The translations under genes and the position numbers were made by a program. A stretch of DNA of 49,000 nt from Cristatella mucedo (Eukaryota > Bryozoa > Phylactolaemata > Cristatellidae), in contig WPIO01000092.1 of NCBI GenBank assembly GCA_009760855.2, positions 1,058,501 to 1,107,500 of the forward strand. Direction: 5' to 3'. The notes beneath the pieces are model-generated. The model did not search any database and had not been told where the DNA came from. It saw only the letters and a list, made by a program, of their open reading frames with translations. Positions 22,751-32,156 of the stretch are shown piece by piece. Numbering within the stretch: the first letter of the stretch is position 1; the number at the start of each line of letters is the position of its first letter.

Positions 22751-23424
22751 ACATGCAGCTAGTGAGGTGAGAGAATTCGAGGTGCCCGAAGGCTGGGTGG
22801 GATCAAAGCAAAGGTACTCAGTGTCATTAGCATAGAAGTGTAAGCTTAGATTGTGCTTGGCAATCACATCAGCAAGAGGCTGAGTATAAACCATGAAAAG
22901 AACCAGACCTAGCACGGAGCCCTGAGGTACCCCATATTTCACAGATGCCTCGGATGATCTTTGCCCATTCAAGTCAATACTCGGGAGTCTCCCACTGAGA
23001 TAGGGCCTGAACCATTGCAGAGCAGTGCCAGTGATGCCCAGGCGAGATGAGCGGCGTTCTAGAAGAACTTTGTGATCAATAGTATCAAAAAAAGCTGCCG
23101 AAAGATCAAGCAAAGCAAGCAGTGACACTCTACCCATGTCTGCATTCCTAAGCAGGTCGTTGTACACCCTAAGCAATGCTGTCTATGCGGAGTGATCAGC
23201 TCTACAGCCAGACTGGAACTTACTAGCAAGGTGTTAGGTTTCGATATATGAGTTCAGCTGGTCTGCCACGACCCGTTCCAGTGTCTTCGATAGAAATGGT
23301 AGAAGGGACACTGAGGCGGTAGTTGCTCAAGTTCTCTTGTTCTAGTGTTTTTTTCTTGAGAAGTAGCCTGACTACAGCTTTTTAAAAAGTGCTTGGACGT
23401 GACCTGAGGCTAATGAAGTATTCA
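22751..23424 (-). mobile_element. LINE family A copy, RT part of the element split at 19782
   Basis: Minus-strand homology starts at catgcagctagtgagg, about 35 bases further into the element than the point where the piece ending at 19782 stops. It includes FYANDTEYLCF (a YADD with changes), [10 protein letters not shown] and LLDLSAAFFDTIDHK, with a duplicated Phe from extra bases near 23085. It runs to about 23424. Confidence 0.8.
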
Positions 23425-23590
23425 ACAAAGGCCAATTTGATAGACTTGGGTACAGGCGCTTTTTTCAAAGGATCATTTTTATCTTATATGGCTGGGCTCA
23501 GTTGTTCTGCCAGTGATGACCCTGAAACAGAATCTTTAGAAAATAATTTCGGAAAGGTCAAAAGTTGCAATAAAGCAAATTCTATGGTTA
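23425..23590 (-). mobile_element. LINE family B fragment
   Basis: Text such as gacttgggtac, ttttccaaag-like and atggctgggctcagttg matches 42195-42310 of the family B copy. It joins the family A copy without a spacer. Confidence 0.6.
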
Positions 23591-24170
23591 GAGGAGGATT
23601 TACGGAAACATAAATGCGTGCGATTTGAACTATGCCAGTACCACTGCCAGACCGATCGTTAGTCTTAATAGTTCAAGCAAGTAGGATTCCGTGAAAGGTA
23701 AGCTACACTTTAATGCAGTTATATACTTATTTTAGTGCTTAAACGAATCCATGCCACGTACTAATTTTTCTTAGCCTCACAGGCATCACCTATCAATTCC
23801 TTTAGCATGTAAAGTCGGCCTCTGAGAGACGATAATAGAGCAGTCATCTGTTGATCTTTGTTGGTTATATGATGAACCTGGCGTCGTTTCATGCCAAAAA
23901 CAGCATATCATCCACACTATTATTAATCATATTTCATCACTTTGCATAGCTATTCACTCAGCAAATCCCACTAATGGCTGCCGGCGGGAAATACAGTGGG
24001 CAATGAGGCTGTGCTACCTCACCGAGATCCAGGGTTCCCTTGTTGCTCGCTTGCCTGCTGACTCTGTTGCATGGCTATAGAAAAACGTGAGAGCAGAATG
24101 CGCAATTTTGAAGTGATGGCTCAAAGTTTCGCTCGCATTCGAGGAAGTTCGTTCTTATTCATCAAGTAGC
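23591..24170. other. Unassigned sequence 3' of the minus-strand DSP-like gene
   Basis: No gene or repeat recognised. The right edge is the likely poly(A) region of the gene that ends at 24220. Confidence 0.4.
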
Positions 24171-24176
24171 TTTATT
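24171..24176 (-). promoter_or_regulatory. Poly(A) signal AATAAA for the DSP-like gene
   Basis: The plus-strand tttatt at 24171-24176 is AATAAA on the minus strand, about 45 bases after the stop codon ending at 24220. This is a normal distance for a short 3' UTR. Confidence 0.6.
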
Positions 24177-24219
24177 TGCTTCTGTCGCAGATCGGCTAAC
24201 GACGATACATGAAGAAGCC

Positions 24220-27200
24220 TTAAACTTTTTTTTTAAGCAGCTTCACTTCAAATAGCCGTAGAAACCGCCAGATAATTTTGCAGCGAGTTTCCATTGGATA
24301 TAGCCTCTTCAAATGTCCATAGGTCCTGTTCAATGACCAGCCATTTTGTTCCATCAAATAGGCTAGCAATACCGTTGGGGACTTTTTGAAGCCATTCATG
24401 CAGCATATTAAGACGCTGCGTCCGCCTTTTCTACCATTTCTGATAAAGCTGTTGATAACAGTACAACAGTCAATCGCTGATCTAGCACACTCAAAGAGAG
24501 TGACATTCAAATAAATACACTTTTCCAGAAATACGCTTTCCATTTTGTCTGTGAGGTTGACCACGTGTGATATGTCCGCAGTTTGTATGACGCTTTCACT
24601 TCTAGCAGCCAGAGCGTTAGCTAAAAGAACATTATTGCTTATGGTAGCATCGTTGCGTCCTGCTCAAGATATTAGATCAAATCTAAAAAAATTATCGGCA
24701 TTTCTGCAAAAGTGTTTAACGCCTCATGCCAGCATTAACTCTTTCCGAAAATGAATACGCATTTTACATTAACTGTTTTCAACATTATTGATAATATTTT
24801 TTCTATAGCACCCTCAGAAAACTCATTCTATTTCGAGGCACTTTAAATTTGCTGAAAATAATATTTGAAGGCTGGTTTGATCAAGCTGGAAATTATAATT
24901 TACCCAACTAAGCGTTGAGCTAGGTAAGATTATTTGGAAAGATAAAAATTGAAAACATTTCCTTCCCACGAGACACGTGTGGAGCTCCACGTGAAAATGT
25001 TAAATAAAGATTAAACTTTTTCTTATTTCTATTTCTGTATCTACAAAAATTTTGTGCCCCTAATATCTACTTTGTATTTTGCACAGAAAAATAAATCTTG
25101 CTTGTGGAAAGTAATCGGCTAAGGCCTAAGTGACATACGATGAAGTTTTATTTAAAATTTTTAAAATTTCTAGTAGGTAAATGAAACTAGTTACCAATAA
25201 TGATGATTCAGCATGCGATCAAAATAAAAGCGTCGATTAAAGCGCCTAGTTGGGTATCTACATCAGGAGCGACAGTATGCGTGAACAATGATGCCAACCA
25301 CTCTTGTATCCTGCTTCCGCCAGCATGCACATCGCACAGGCAGCCGGCATCGCAGGCTGGTACGACTCCTAGTTAGTAGCATGCACTGATTCGTGCAGAG
25401 ATTCGTGCAGGCAGCGCTTCTGGAAGCAAAAGAGACAAATCGCGGGGTCCAGGGTTGGCAATACGGGAACACAAGTGCCACTAGCTGGAAGCAATTATTT
25501 TGTGTTCTTTTGCATTAAGCCAAAGACTAAACCTTCCTACTCCGAGCCACCTCTACAGTATTGTTCGGCTTATTTTCGTTGCAGTCAGCACAACACAGCC
25601 GACAGAGTCTCGAGCAGAGGCAGGACACGGGCCAGGTCGAGGAAGAGCCGAAAGTGAACGTCCAAGTTCACCACTCTTCTTGAGCTAGAGCAAATGAATG
25701 GTGCAAAGTGATGGCACCTGGTGACAAAAGGCCCAAGTGAGCCCCAGACTTTTGTTGCATGTAAAGTGGACGTCATATCATCAAGCGATTTCAAGCCAGT
25801 TCGATGGACGGCAAGATTAGCAGCTAGAGGAGGAGTGTGGTCCAAGAGCGGGCACTGGAGGAGGAGCGAGGAGGGCCGATACAGCGAGCGAGTGATACGA
25901 GCTGGAAGCCAGAGAGGACAGTGGAATCGACATTTCTGCTAACACTCTATTATTGGTGCGATGCCGCGACCATTGTCATTTGTCATTGACCAAGAGGAGC
26001 TGCTCAGGTTCTCTCTAGTGTCAAATAATTAGCCTCCTGGAAATCTTTTCCGGCAATCTTAAGCTGCTAACTATAACATGCACAGCAATAACAGTTGCAT
26101 GCTGACCCTGTGCATGTCAACCCTAACCATATTATTCATTTTTTTTTCAAGCATGATTTTACTTACCATTCAATTGCATTTCCCTTTGCAGCAAATGTAA
26201 AGCGCCTAGAAAGAGATTAAGTTCTCTGGGGGCACTTTATCAAGTGCATTATTATTATTATTATTATTAACAATAACAATAATAATAATGCATTTTATGA
26301 AGCTCCCTCGGAGAACTTCCATCTGCTACTCACTACCTCACACGCTATCCTGAATCGGCTACGCTTCTCAGTTCCTCTTTATTTTGCGTGAAATCTAGTC
26401 AGTTGGCTACCGAATGCATTACAAGGGCCGCTTAGGCTGTGAGTGAGATTCGAAAAATTTCTCCTGCCTAACATCCACATAGCCATGGTGGCTTTTTAGA
26501 GTTGCAGACGAAGATACATTACATTATATTATCAACTTGGTACCCTTCAAATGTTCAAATGCGAGTGTGCCAGACAAGGTTCCTCAGCTTTAAGTTATCT
26601 CTATTGATAATAGATGCTGTTCGCTCATACTAAGACAGGCCTTTTTTAAATCCGCACCCTGAATTCCAGCAGCGACTATTTCAAAGAGATAGCTTGACTG
26701 AAGCAACAAAACTTCAAAGACTTTCGAGAGAGTCACTCGACTTTGAAGAGATCACGATGCGTCATAGAGACCCAGTGCAGGTGTGTAAGAGATGATGTGA
26801 TGGGACAGTTTCTAGCTTTAATTCTAGACAACAAAGCCTAACAGAGCGTAGGATATAATAGAATAGAATATAATTGAGACTAACACTAACTGCAAGCCTA
26901 ATAGAAAAAAGACCTTCAAGTATTTGCTAGGTGAGGCTAGCCTTATCAACTGGTGTATGTGAGTCCGATCAAATTTTGCTCGAGAAACGCACACAATCTG
27001 AGCCTAAAACATCTGTCTTCACGCTTGTTATAGATCACCGACATTTAAAAACTAGCTTCGGACTTCACGTTATTAGGGATCTAACAGTTTATCACTAATC
27101 GGTACCGAAGGATTTTTTTTATTCTATGCAGTGCCATGTAAGCAAATCGAAATCGCATCCCTTACCCACATAAAGGCCTTCCTCGATCTTGACAATATTT

Positions 27201-27244
27201 CCTTTTCGTACATGACGTTCATAGCCAAGCATACTTGACTCCAT
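24220..27244 (-). CDS. Two-exon atypical dual-specificity phosphatase-like protein, altered active site
   Basis: Exon 1 is 27244-27166 and exon 2 is 24659-24220. The donor is G|GTAAGG and the acceptor is TTGAGCAG|GA. The intron is 2.5 kb and phase 1, and the joined codon is GGA (Gly27). The product is about 172 residues, the size of one DSP domain. Family marks in order: IVKIEEGLYVG (17-27), ISHVVNLTDK (about 64-73), the loop VLICCMNGFKKSPT (109-122), then VLLAYLMEQNGWSL. In active DSPs the loop is HC-x5-R-S. Here Cys113 is kept, but His is Cys112 and Arg is Lys119. The general-acid Asp position appears to be Glu, by ungapped alignment. The protein may be a pseudophosphatase or a very weak enzyme, and its partner is unknown. 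The first ATG in the exon 1 frame is used; an upstream exon is possible. The frame is open across both exons and a poly(A) signal follows, so it is probably a living gene. Confidence 0.72.
24795..24860 (-). mobile_element. Decayed LINE family A tail
   Basis: Contains agcaccctcagaaaactcat and cgaggcactttaaatttgctg, matching the terminal hairpin of family A with several changes. Confidence 0.55.
26090..26275 (+). mobile_element. LINE family A 3' end
   Basis: Plus-strand match from cagttgcatgctgaccctg through aaagcgcctagaaagag and ggggcactttatc to (ATT)n. Only the last 180 bp are present. Confidence 0.85.
26325..26545 (+). mobile_element. LINE family B 3' end
   Basis: Matches 22545-22745: ctactcactac, ttatttgcgtgaaat-like, ttggctaccgaatgc, gccgcttaggctgtgagtga and the final agacgaagatacattacatt. 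Confidence 0.75.
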
Positions 27245-27808
27245 TTCAGACTCCTTTCCTTGCGGCTGTAAAGATTGCGTCCTTCTGGATTGATCAAACT
27301 TTGTATTTGCAATTAGAGCTAGATTTCTGCTCGGCTTACTGTGACAGAAAAACCACGTGGTTAACAATGTGGTATCAATTACTGCTGGCCGCTACGAATG
27401 TATGCAGCTGCTCGATAATGGTTCGAGTGTGATGGGATTTTATCGGGCTTATGACGTCTCACGATTGTTCATACTATTAAATATCGCCTGACATCGGAGT
27501 CAGATTTATTTATCCGGATTACACAAGGGTTCAAATACACAAATCTGCTCGCATAAATAGGTATGACTCAGTCTCTTAGTTTACATGCAAAATATTATAT
27601 CACGCATATAACGTGGGAGAAACCTACAAAAAATCTGATCCTGCGATTAACTACGATTCATTCCCTTCCGTAAAGGCCAGCGTGCTATTTTTTGAATTTG
27701 TTTCTGAAGCTGAGTGCTGTATAACATCTTACTTAAAACGATGCTTGTAGCTTACAAATACATTTTCACTACCGTCTAGTTATCTGACGCTTTCCAACGA
27801 ATGATAAC
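27245..27808. other. Upstream flank of the minus-strand DSP-like gene
   Basis: The coding frame stays open upstream to about 27367 without an ATG. No TATA box or other promoter element can be supported, and a further 5' exon cannot be excluded. Confidence 0.35.
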
Positions 27809-28560
27809 TGCCTGCATTCTTAAGTAGGTCATTAGACACTCGAAGTGATGCCGACTCTGTTTAATGACTTGCTCAAAAAACCAGACTGGAGCTTACTAGG
27901 AAGGTTTGAAGTTTTAAATATACGAGTCTAACGGGTCTGCCACGACTCATGTCGGTGTCTTTGATGGGAACTGTTGAAGAGACACTGGAAAGTTGCTCAG
28001 ATTCTCTTGGTCTAGTGTTGCTTTCTTGATTAGTTGTCTGACTACAGTCTTCTTGAAAGGTGCTGGGATATTTCCTGAGGCTAAGACATATTTATGTTAG
28101 CAATGCGTGGCCGCATCAGATCAATGCCTTTTAGAAGCAGGACAGTAAAATAGCTTCAAGAACTAGTTGTCATCTTTGATTGGGATATGAACTTCATGAC
28201 GAGGTCGCTAGTGGCCTCATTAAATAAAGACATTGAGGTGCCGCTTAGAATTTAGGGACATAACTCCAGGGGAATGCTACTGATATTGGGAAGAACTCCC
28301 TAATATTGTCTATATTTTTAACAAAGAAGCCATAGAAGTGATTAGCTAGATCATTATAAGGATCACTAAGTAAGGAGCTACCATGTGAATGGTTAAAGTG
28401 ATGATTGATCTTAGACATAAGAATTTTTGGATTGTGCACCTGAGATTCAACAATGTTTTCATAGAAGCCAGACCTTGAGTTAACTAGGATAGATTGTTAC
28501 AATCTACAGTATTCCTTATTTTCCTGTCGGTGAACTGTTAAGCCTAGACCAAGCTAGTTT
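27809..28560 (-). mobile_element. Diverged family A-like LINE fragment (RT N-terminal side)
   Basis: Plus-strand text aligns with 2165-2480 in order: gcattcttaagtaggtc, gactctgt, agactgga.cttactag, tttgatgggaa, ttctcttggtctagtgt and tcttgaaaggtgctggga. It then continues beyond the 5' truncation point of the other copies. The minus frame 28439-28245 contains SDPYNDLANHFYGFFVKNID, which resembles the linker before RT in such LINEs. It therefore gives a view of family sequence missing elsewhere in the window. Confidence 0.7.
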
Positions 28561-28839
28561 AATGGCTGCAGTTAACCACCACAGGCCCATTTGGCGAGGG
28601 TGCACGGTGTGCTCATTCAGAGGTGCAAAATCGCCGATTGATTAGACACCAGTACAAGAATTTCAAAACACCTAAAAAATATGTCCCTATATCAAATGAA
28701 GATGAGTCACTTTTTTCAGTCTGCATTCAGCAGCAGGCCTCACCTGAAAAAAAGTGAATCGTTGGCAGCGTAGCGGCTAAATTACTCCACCAGTTTGAAA
28801 AAGCTTGGAAGCCAGTTTCAATCGCGACTAACTAACTTA
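28561..28839. other. Unassigned sequence
   Basis: Nothing recognised. Confidence 0.35.
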
Positions 28840-29065
28840 CTGAAAATTCAAGACGACAAGAATGTCCTATTAGTTACGGGTTAGTCTAGTGTTAATAGCT
28901 AGCTGGAAAAATCTCAACCCTCAATCCCCTGGCGTCTGACCGTAATCTAAGTGGGCTATTCCAAAACGACTTTTCTTTAGGTAGTAGCACCCGTTGCCTC
29001 TGCTGACATGCCGCTCTACGCTTAGCTCAGGGATGTTGCCACAGTCAGAGCCAGCTTAAAAAAGA
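28840..29065 (+). mobile_element. Very old LINE family A fragment
   Basis: It aligns with 9590-9790: gacgacaagaatgtcctattag, ctggaaaaatctcaac-like and ggctattccaaaacgac. All frames are broken. Confidence 0.5.
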
Positions 29066-29113
29066 GTAGTAGCCAAATCTAGTTCACGTTTTTAGTATAT
29101 CTCCGGTGGACTA

Positions 29114-29222
29114 AATATAATTCATTTGTATGGCGCCCTAAGAGAACTTGTTCTCCATTCAGGAGCTTTCCGTTTGCCCGCGGAGCTCGAGCTCAGGAGA
29201 CTGCGGCCATGACCTTGCTCGG
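29114..29222 (-). mobile_element. SINE-2 copy with LINE-like tail (head damaged)
   Basis: On the minus strand gagctcgagctccgcgggc (a box-B-like segment) is followed by agctcctgaatggagaac, aagttctcttagggcgcc and ataca-aatgaattata. It has the same order as the copy at 12236-12389. Confidence 0.6.
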
Positions 29223-29329
29223 GATGATTTATTCAAGAGCTTTCATTAAAGACGCCAGCATGTGCCCTTAGTTATTTGTCTCTGGCCCAAAACTGAGCTG
29301 ATCTGCGGGTCCGTCTTCAATGGCGTACC

Positions 29330-29640
29330 TGTCCTATGGCAGTCACTCGCTTCCTATCGAGCAGTAGACTCGATTTCAAAATAAGCGTCCCTATGTGCAA
29401 GTCGGTTCAATTGCTTGCATCAGCCTACCTATCCGAATTCCTTGCTTTTTCAGAGTGCCCAGAGGCATTCTTTCTTCAGGATATAGCTATCTCGAGGTCT
29501 CTATTAATCGATACAAATCGATCGATAATAGAGCCATCACCTAGCGCGCACAGTCTGGAACTCAATTCTGGCTGCTGTCTTTACCTGAAAGTACCTGGCA
29601 TATATAAATTAAAACTTCGCTAAAGCAGAACCTGCTCCGG
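29330..29640 (+). mobile_element. Very old LINE thumb-region fragment
   Basis: Remnants such as SRLDFK, ASAYLSEFL and a distant LEIP/FGD-like region occur in the order seen in family A. The similarity is weak. Confidence 0.4.
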
Positions 29641-30498
29641 TTAATTTTCTTCACCCCAGTGAACTCGTAGTTTTTCTATCCTAATTAGAATACTTGCCTG
29701 TGCACGATACAGCAATTGATACGAAACAGACCCTGAGAGTCTAGTTGGTACTAACCTTCTTACCAACCTAAGGTCTAGAGAGTCTTTCTTATTTTGCATG
29801 CTGTTGAAAGCACAGTAATTGAGCTTGAATTCACTCACCTTTCTTGGCATGGTACCGCTTGTGTCATTAACATGTCATGGTTGTCGCTTCCCTTTCATTA
29901 AGCTGTTGAGTCTATGGATAGAAAAAAATTTGGTTTCAAAATAGATTTTTAAATAGTCGATATGTTACCTATATTATCGTCCAAATACATGTATAGGTAA
30001 TATCAAAGTAAATATCCCGAAAATATATGGGTGAGCAAAAAACGGCTACCCCATTCAGGTCTATTGATTGACGGCGATGCACAGTGACCTGATATGTTTG
30101 TTAAATACAATTTTAATCAACAACTTTAATTGGCAGCATGTTATTCAGAGTAAATGAGAACAATGTTAATTGTAAGCCTTAAGTGAGAGTGCCTTAAGAG
30201 CAATGCATCTCTATTTAGACTCCTCACATATGATGGAAAGAAATAATGTCTATTTTGTTATGGATAGCATACAACGAGAGGGAGTATGCTTAAACAGGTT
30301 TTACTGGTATCGGTTCCAAAGTCGACCTCCTAAGAAATATTCTTTCAAAAAATTCTGAATGTTAAAAAACTGAAATTAAAATCACAAAAATAAAGCAAAC
30401 AACGAGATATTAAGCAGCACGTTAACTTATTTATTTAATGTAGAATTCACCGATTCACTCGTGGCATCCTTTGTCACGCTCGAGCTCACCGACAGGCT
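29641..30498. other. Unassigned sequence
   Basis: AT-rich sequence with no recognised gene. The end of the DSP-like pseudo-exon lies at its right edge. Confidence 0.4.
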
Positions 30499-30799
30499 CT
30501 AACGGCTGCCTGCTATTGAGCCGCGCTTGTGCATGAGATAGGCTACAATGGCGGTCACGCCCCGGCCATTGCCGTCCGTCGAGTGGACGAACACATTTCC
30601 GCTTGCACTCAAGGCATTGTCGATAAATTCGTTGATTTCAGGAAAGCCGTCTTTAGAATTGCTCCGGCTTCACTCGAAAGCCGAATGTTCAGATAGTTGC
30701 ACCTAGTCGGAAAGAAGTTAGCGGAGCCGCTGAAGTTTACGATGTGAGTTATTCCGGCTGAATTTACGAAGTCTTCCGACATTGCGCCCTCGATGGATC
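30499..30799 (-). pseudogene. Second exon of a third DSP-like gene, Cys to Ser, frameshifted
   Basis: On the minus strand a splice acceptor (gcttttctag|GA) opens an exon in the same phase as the two neighbouring DSP-like genes. It reads GSIEGAMSEDFVNSAGITHI, VNFSGSANFFPTR and CNYLNIRL. After one frame change near 30661 it reads EINEFIDNALSA and VFVHSTDGNGRG, then VTAIVAYLMHKRG. The loop is HS-x5-R: the catalytic Cys is Ser (codon 30580-30582) while the loop Arg is kept. The general-acid position is Ser rather than Asp. A stop at 30499 falls soon after YLM, about 40 residues short of the usual domain end. I found no matching first exon between 30.8 and 37.4 kb. This is most likely a dead paralogue. 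If the frame change were a sequencing error, it would be a Cys-to-Ser pseudophosphatase exon. Confidence 0.7.
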
Positions 30800-30938
30800 C
30801 TAGAAAAGCTTGAATACATGGTAAATGGTCAGCGGATCCATTTATAAATGGTCTGCGGACGCGCTTCTCGGCGGCAGCTCTGCGCTCGCCCTCTTAATGA
30901 ATTGCAGGGCGCCAACACGAGTAATACTCAAAATGAAT

Positions 30939-31107
30939 GGTGAGCCGTGATGGCACACTAGGTAAGGCGGTTGCTTTCACGGCCTCGGTCCCGAGGTCGT
31001 GGGTTCGATTCCTGCGGTGGGGCGATCCTTTATCGCCACTGCAAGCGGTGGTGATAGCCGTAAAGGCTCTTCTGTCGCTATACAAAATAGGCTGTTTAAT
31101 CAGCTAG
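30939..31107 (+). mobile_element. SINE-1 copy (tRNA-derived), full length
   Basis: Box A-like tggcacactaggtaaggcgg, then the palindromic cctcggtcccgagg, then box B ggttcgattcc. The body hairpin is tatcgccactgc-aa-gcggtggtgata. The end is aaaggctcttctgtcgctat and ggctgtttaatcagcta. The tRNA-like head cannot be an ordinary tRNA gene, because the acceptor ends do not pair and the repeat body follows directly. Confidence 0.88.
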
Positions 31108-31916
31108 GATTTATTTAGTATGAAGCAATGCATTTAATCTAGCGCTGATCAAAAAAGCTCACATAAGATTGAAAAGTCTTTTTTAAGGCGTCGCTTCACG
31201 GTGAGAGAATTTGTCAAGCCACGAAATGAAGCAAATGAGGCCCCTCAATACAAAAGTTTTCGGTTTTGTAAATTGGAGTACTAGGTTGAATGGAAGACTG
31301 TTAAGTGGAATTCGAAGAGAATTTAAAGTGTCTTCACATCCATATTGCATATTTGGGCAACGTTTTTGCAGCTGCAGCTTTCTGGAAAATCGAACATAAG
31401 TTAGTGTTCCTATTTTGATTGACCACCACATCTCAGAACCATTGCACGACTAGACGTAATTCACTCATTTTCTGATTTAGCTAAGGACGCATGACCGACA
31501 ATTTTCCAAAGACTAAGTATTCAATGAGCATAATTAGTAACACACTTTTAATAACACGGAAGGTGCACAGAAATAAGAAATAAAGGCAGGCTTGCTTTTT
31601 GAAACAAGCCTTGCGGACTCGGACTAAGTATAATGGAGTGTAATCTGAATATGATTTGCAGCACCAATTCCACGAAATTTCCAAATATTTTCTATTTTAG
31701 TTCTGGAGCACAAAATTCTCAAAGAAATTATTCTCCAAAGCTCTGCAGATTCCGTAATTAACTAGCGACTATGAATCGCTGGGAATTGGACCATCTGATC
31801 TGAGACCCAGTAAAACTTTTTGAATGCAGCTATGCTTCATGCAATTTAGCTAGCACCTATTATTTATGTCAAAGAGAACAAGAATCAACCACTTGATTCC
31901 GACTTTTAACCTATAT
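31108..31916. other. Unassigned sequence
   Basis: Nothing recognised. Short open frames on both strands at 31183-31684 have no motif. Confidence 0.4.
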
Positions 31917-32156
31917 CATTAATAATAATAATAATAATAATGCACTTGATAAAGCGCCCTCAGAGAACTCAATCTCTCTCTAGGCGCTTTACATTTGCTG
32001 CAAAGGGAAATGCAATTGAATGATGAGTAATATCATGCTTGATAAACAAAAATGAATAACATGGTTAGGGGTGACATGCACACGGTCAGCATGCAAATGT
32101 GGTTAGTGGCAGTTATTGTTAGTGGCAGCATGCGCAGTGTCAGCACGCATAAGCAT
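31917..32156 (-). mobile_element. LINE family A 3' end
   Basis: (TAA)n, the terminal hairpin (gataaagcgccctcagag ... ggcgctttacatttg) and the 3' UTR down to cgcataagcat. It has an internal near-duplicate of ggttagtggca at about 32100-32125. Confidence 0.85.

Larger units (their letters stand above)
24660..27165 (-). other. Intron of the DSP-like gene, rich in repeats
   Basis: A GT-AG intron of 2506 bp. It holds a decayed family A tail (24795-24860), a family A 3' end (26090-26275) and a family B 3' end (26325-26545). Between these, 25260-25950 is GC-richer with short open frames that I cannot assign. Confidence 0.65.

Noticed and set aside
30939-31020. tRNA gene at the SINE-1 head (also at 14930, 40868, 48391)
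   Set aside because: Box A and box B are present, but the acceptor stem does not close, the same head recurs with the same non-tRNA body, and the copies differ as repeats do.
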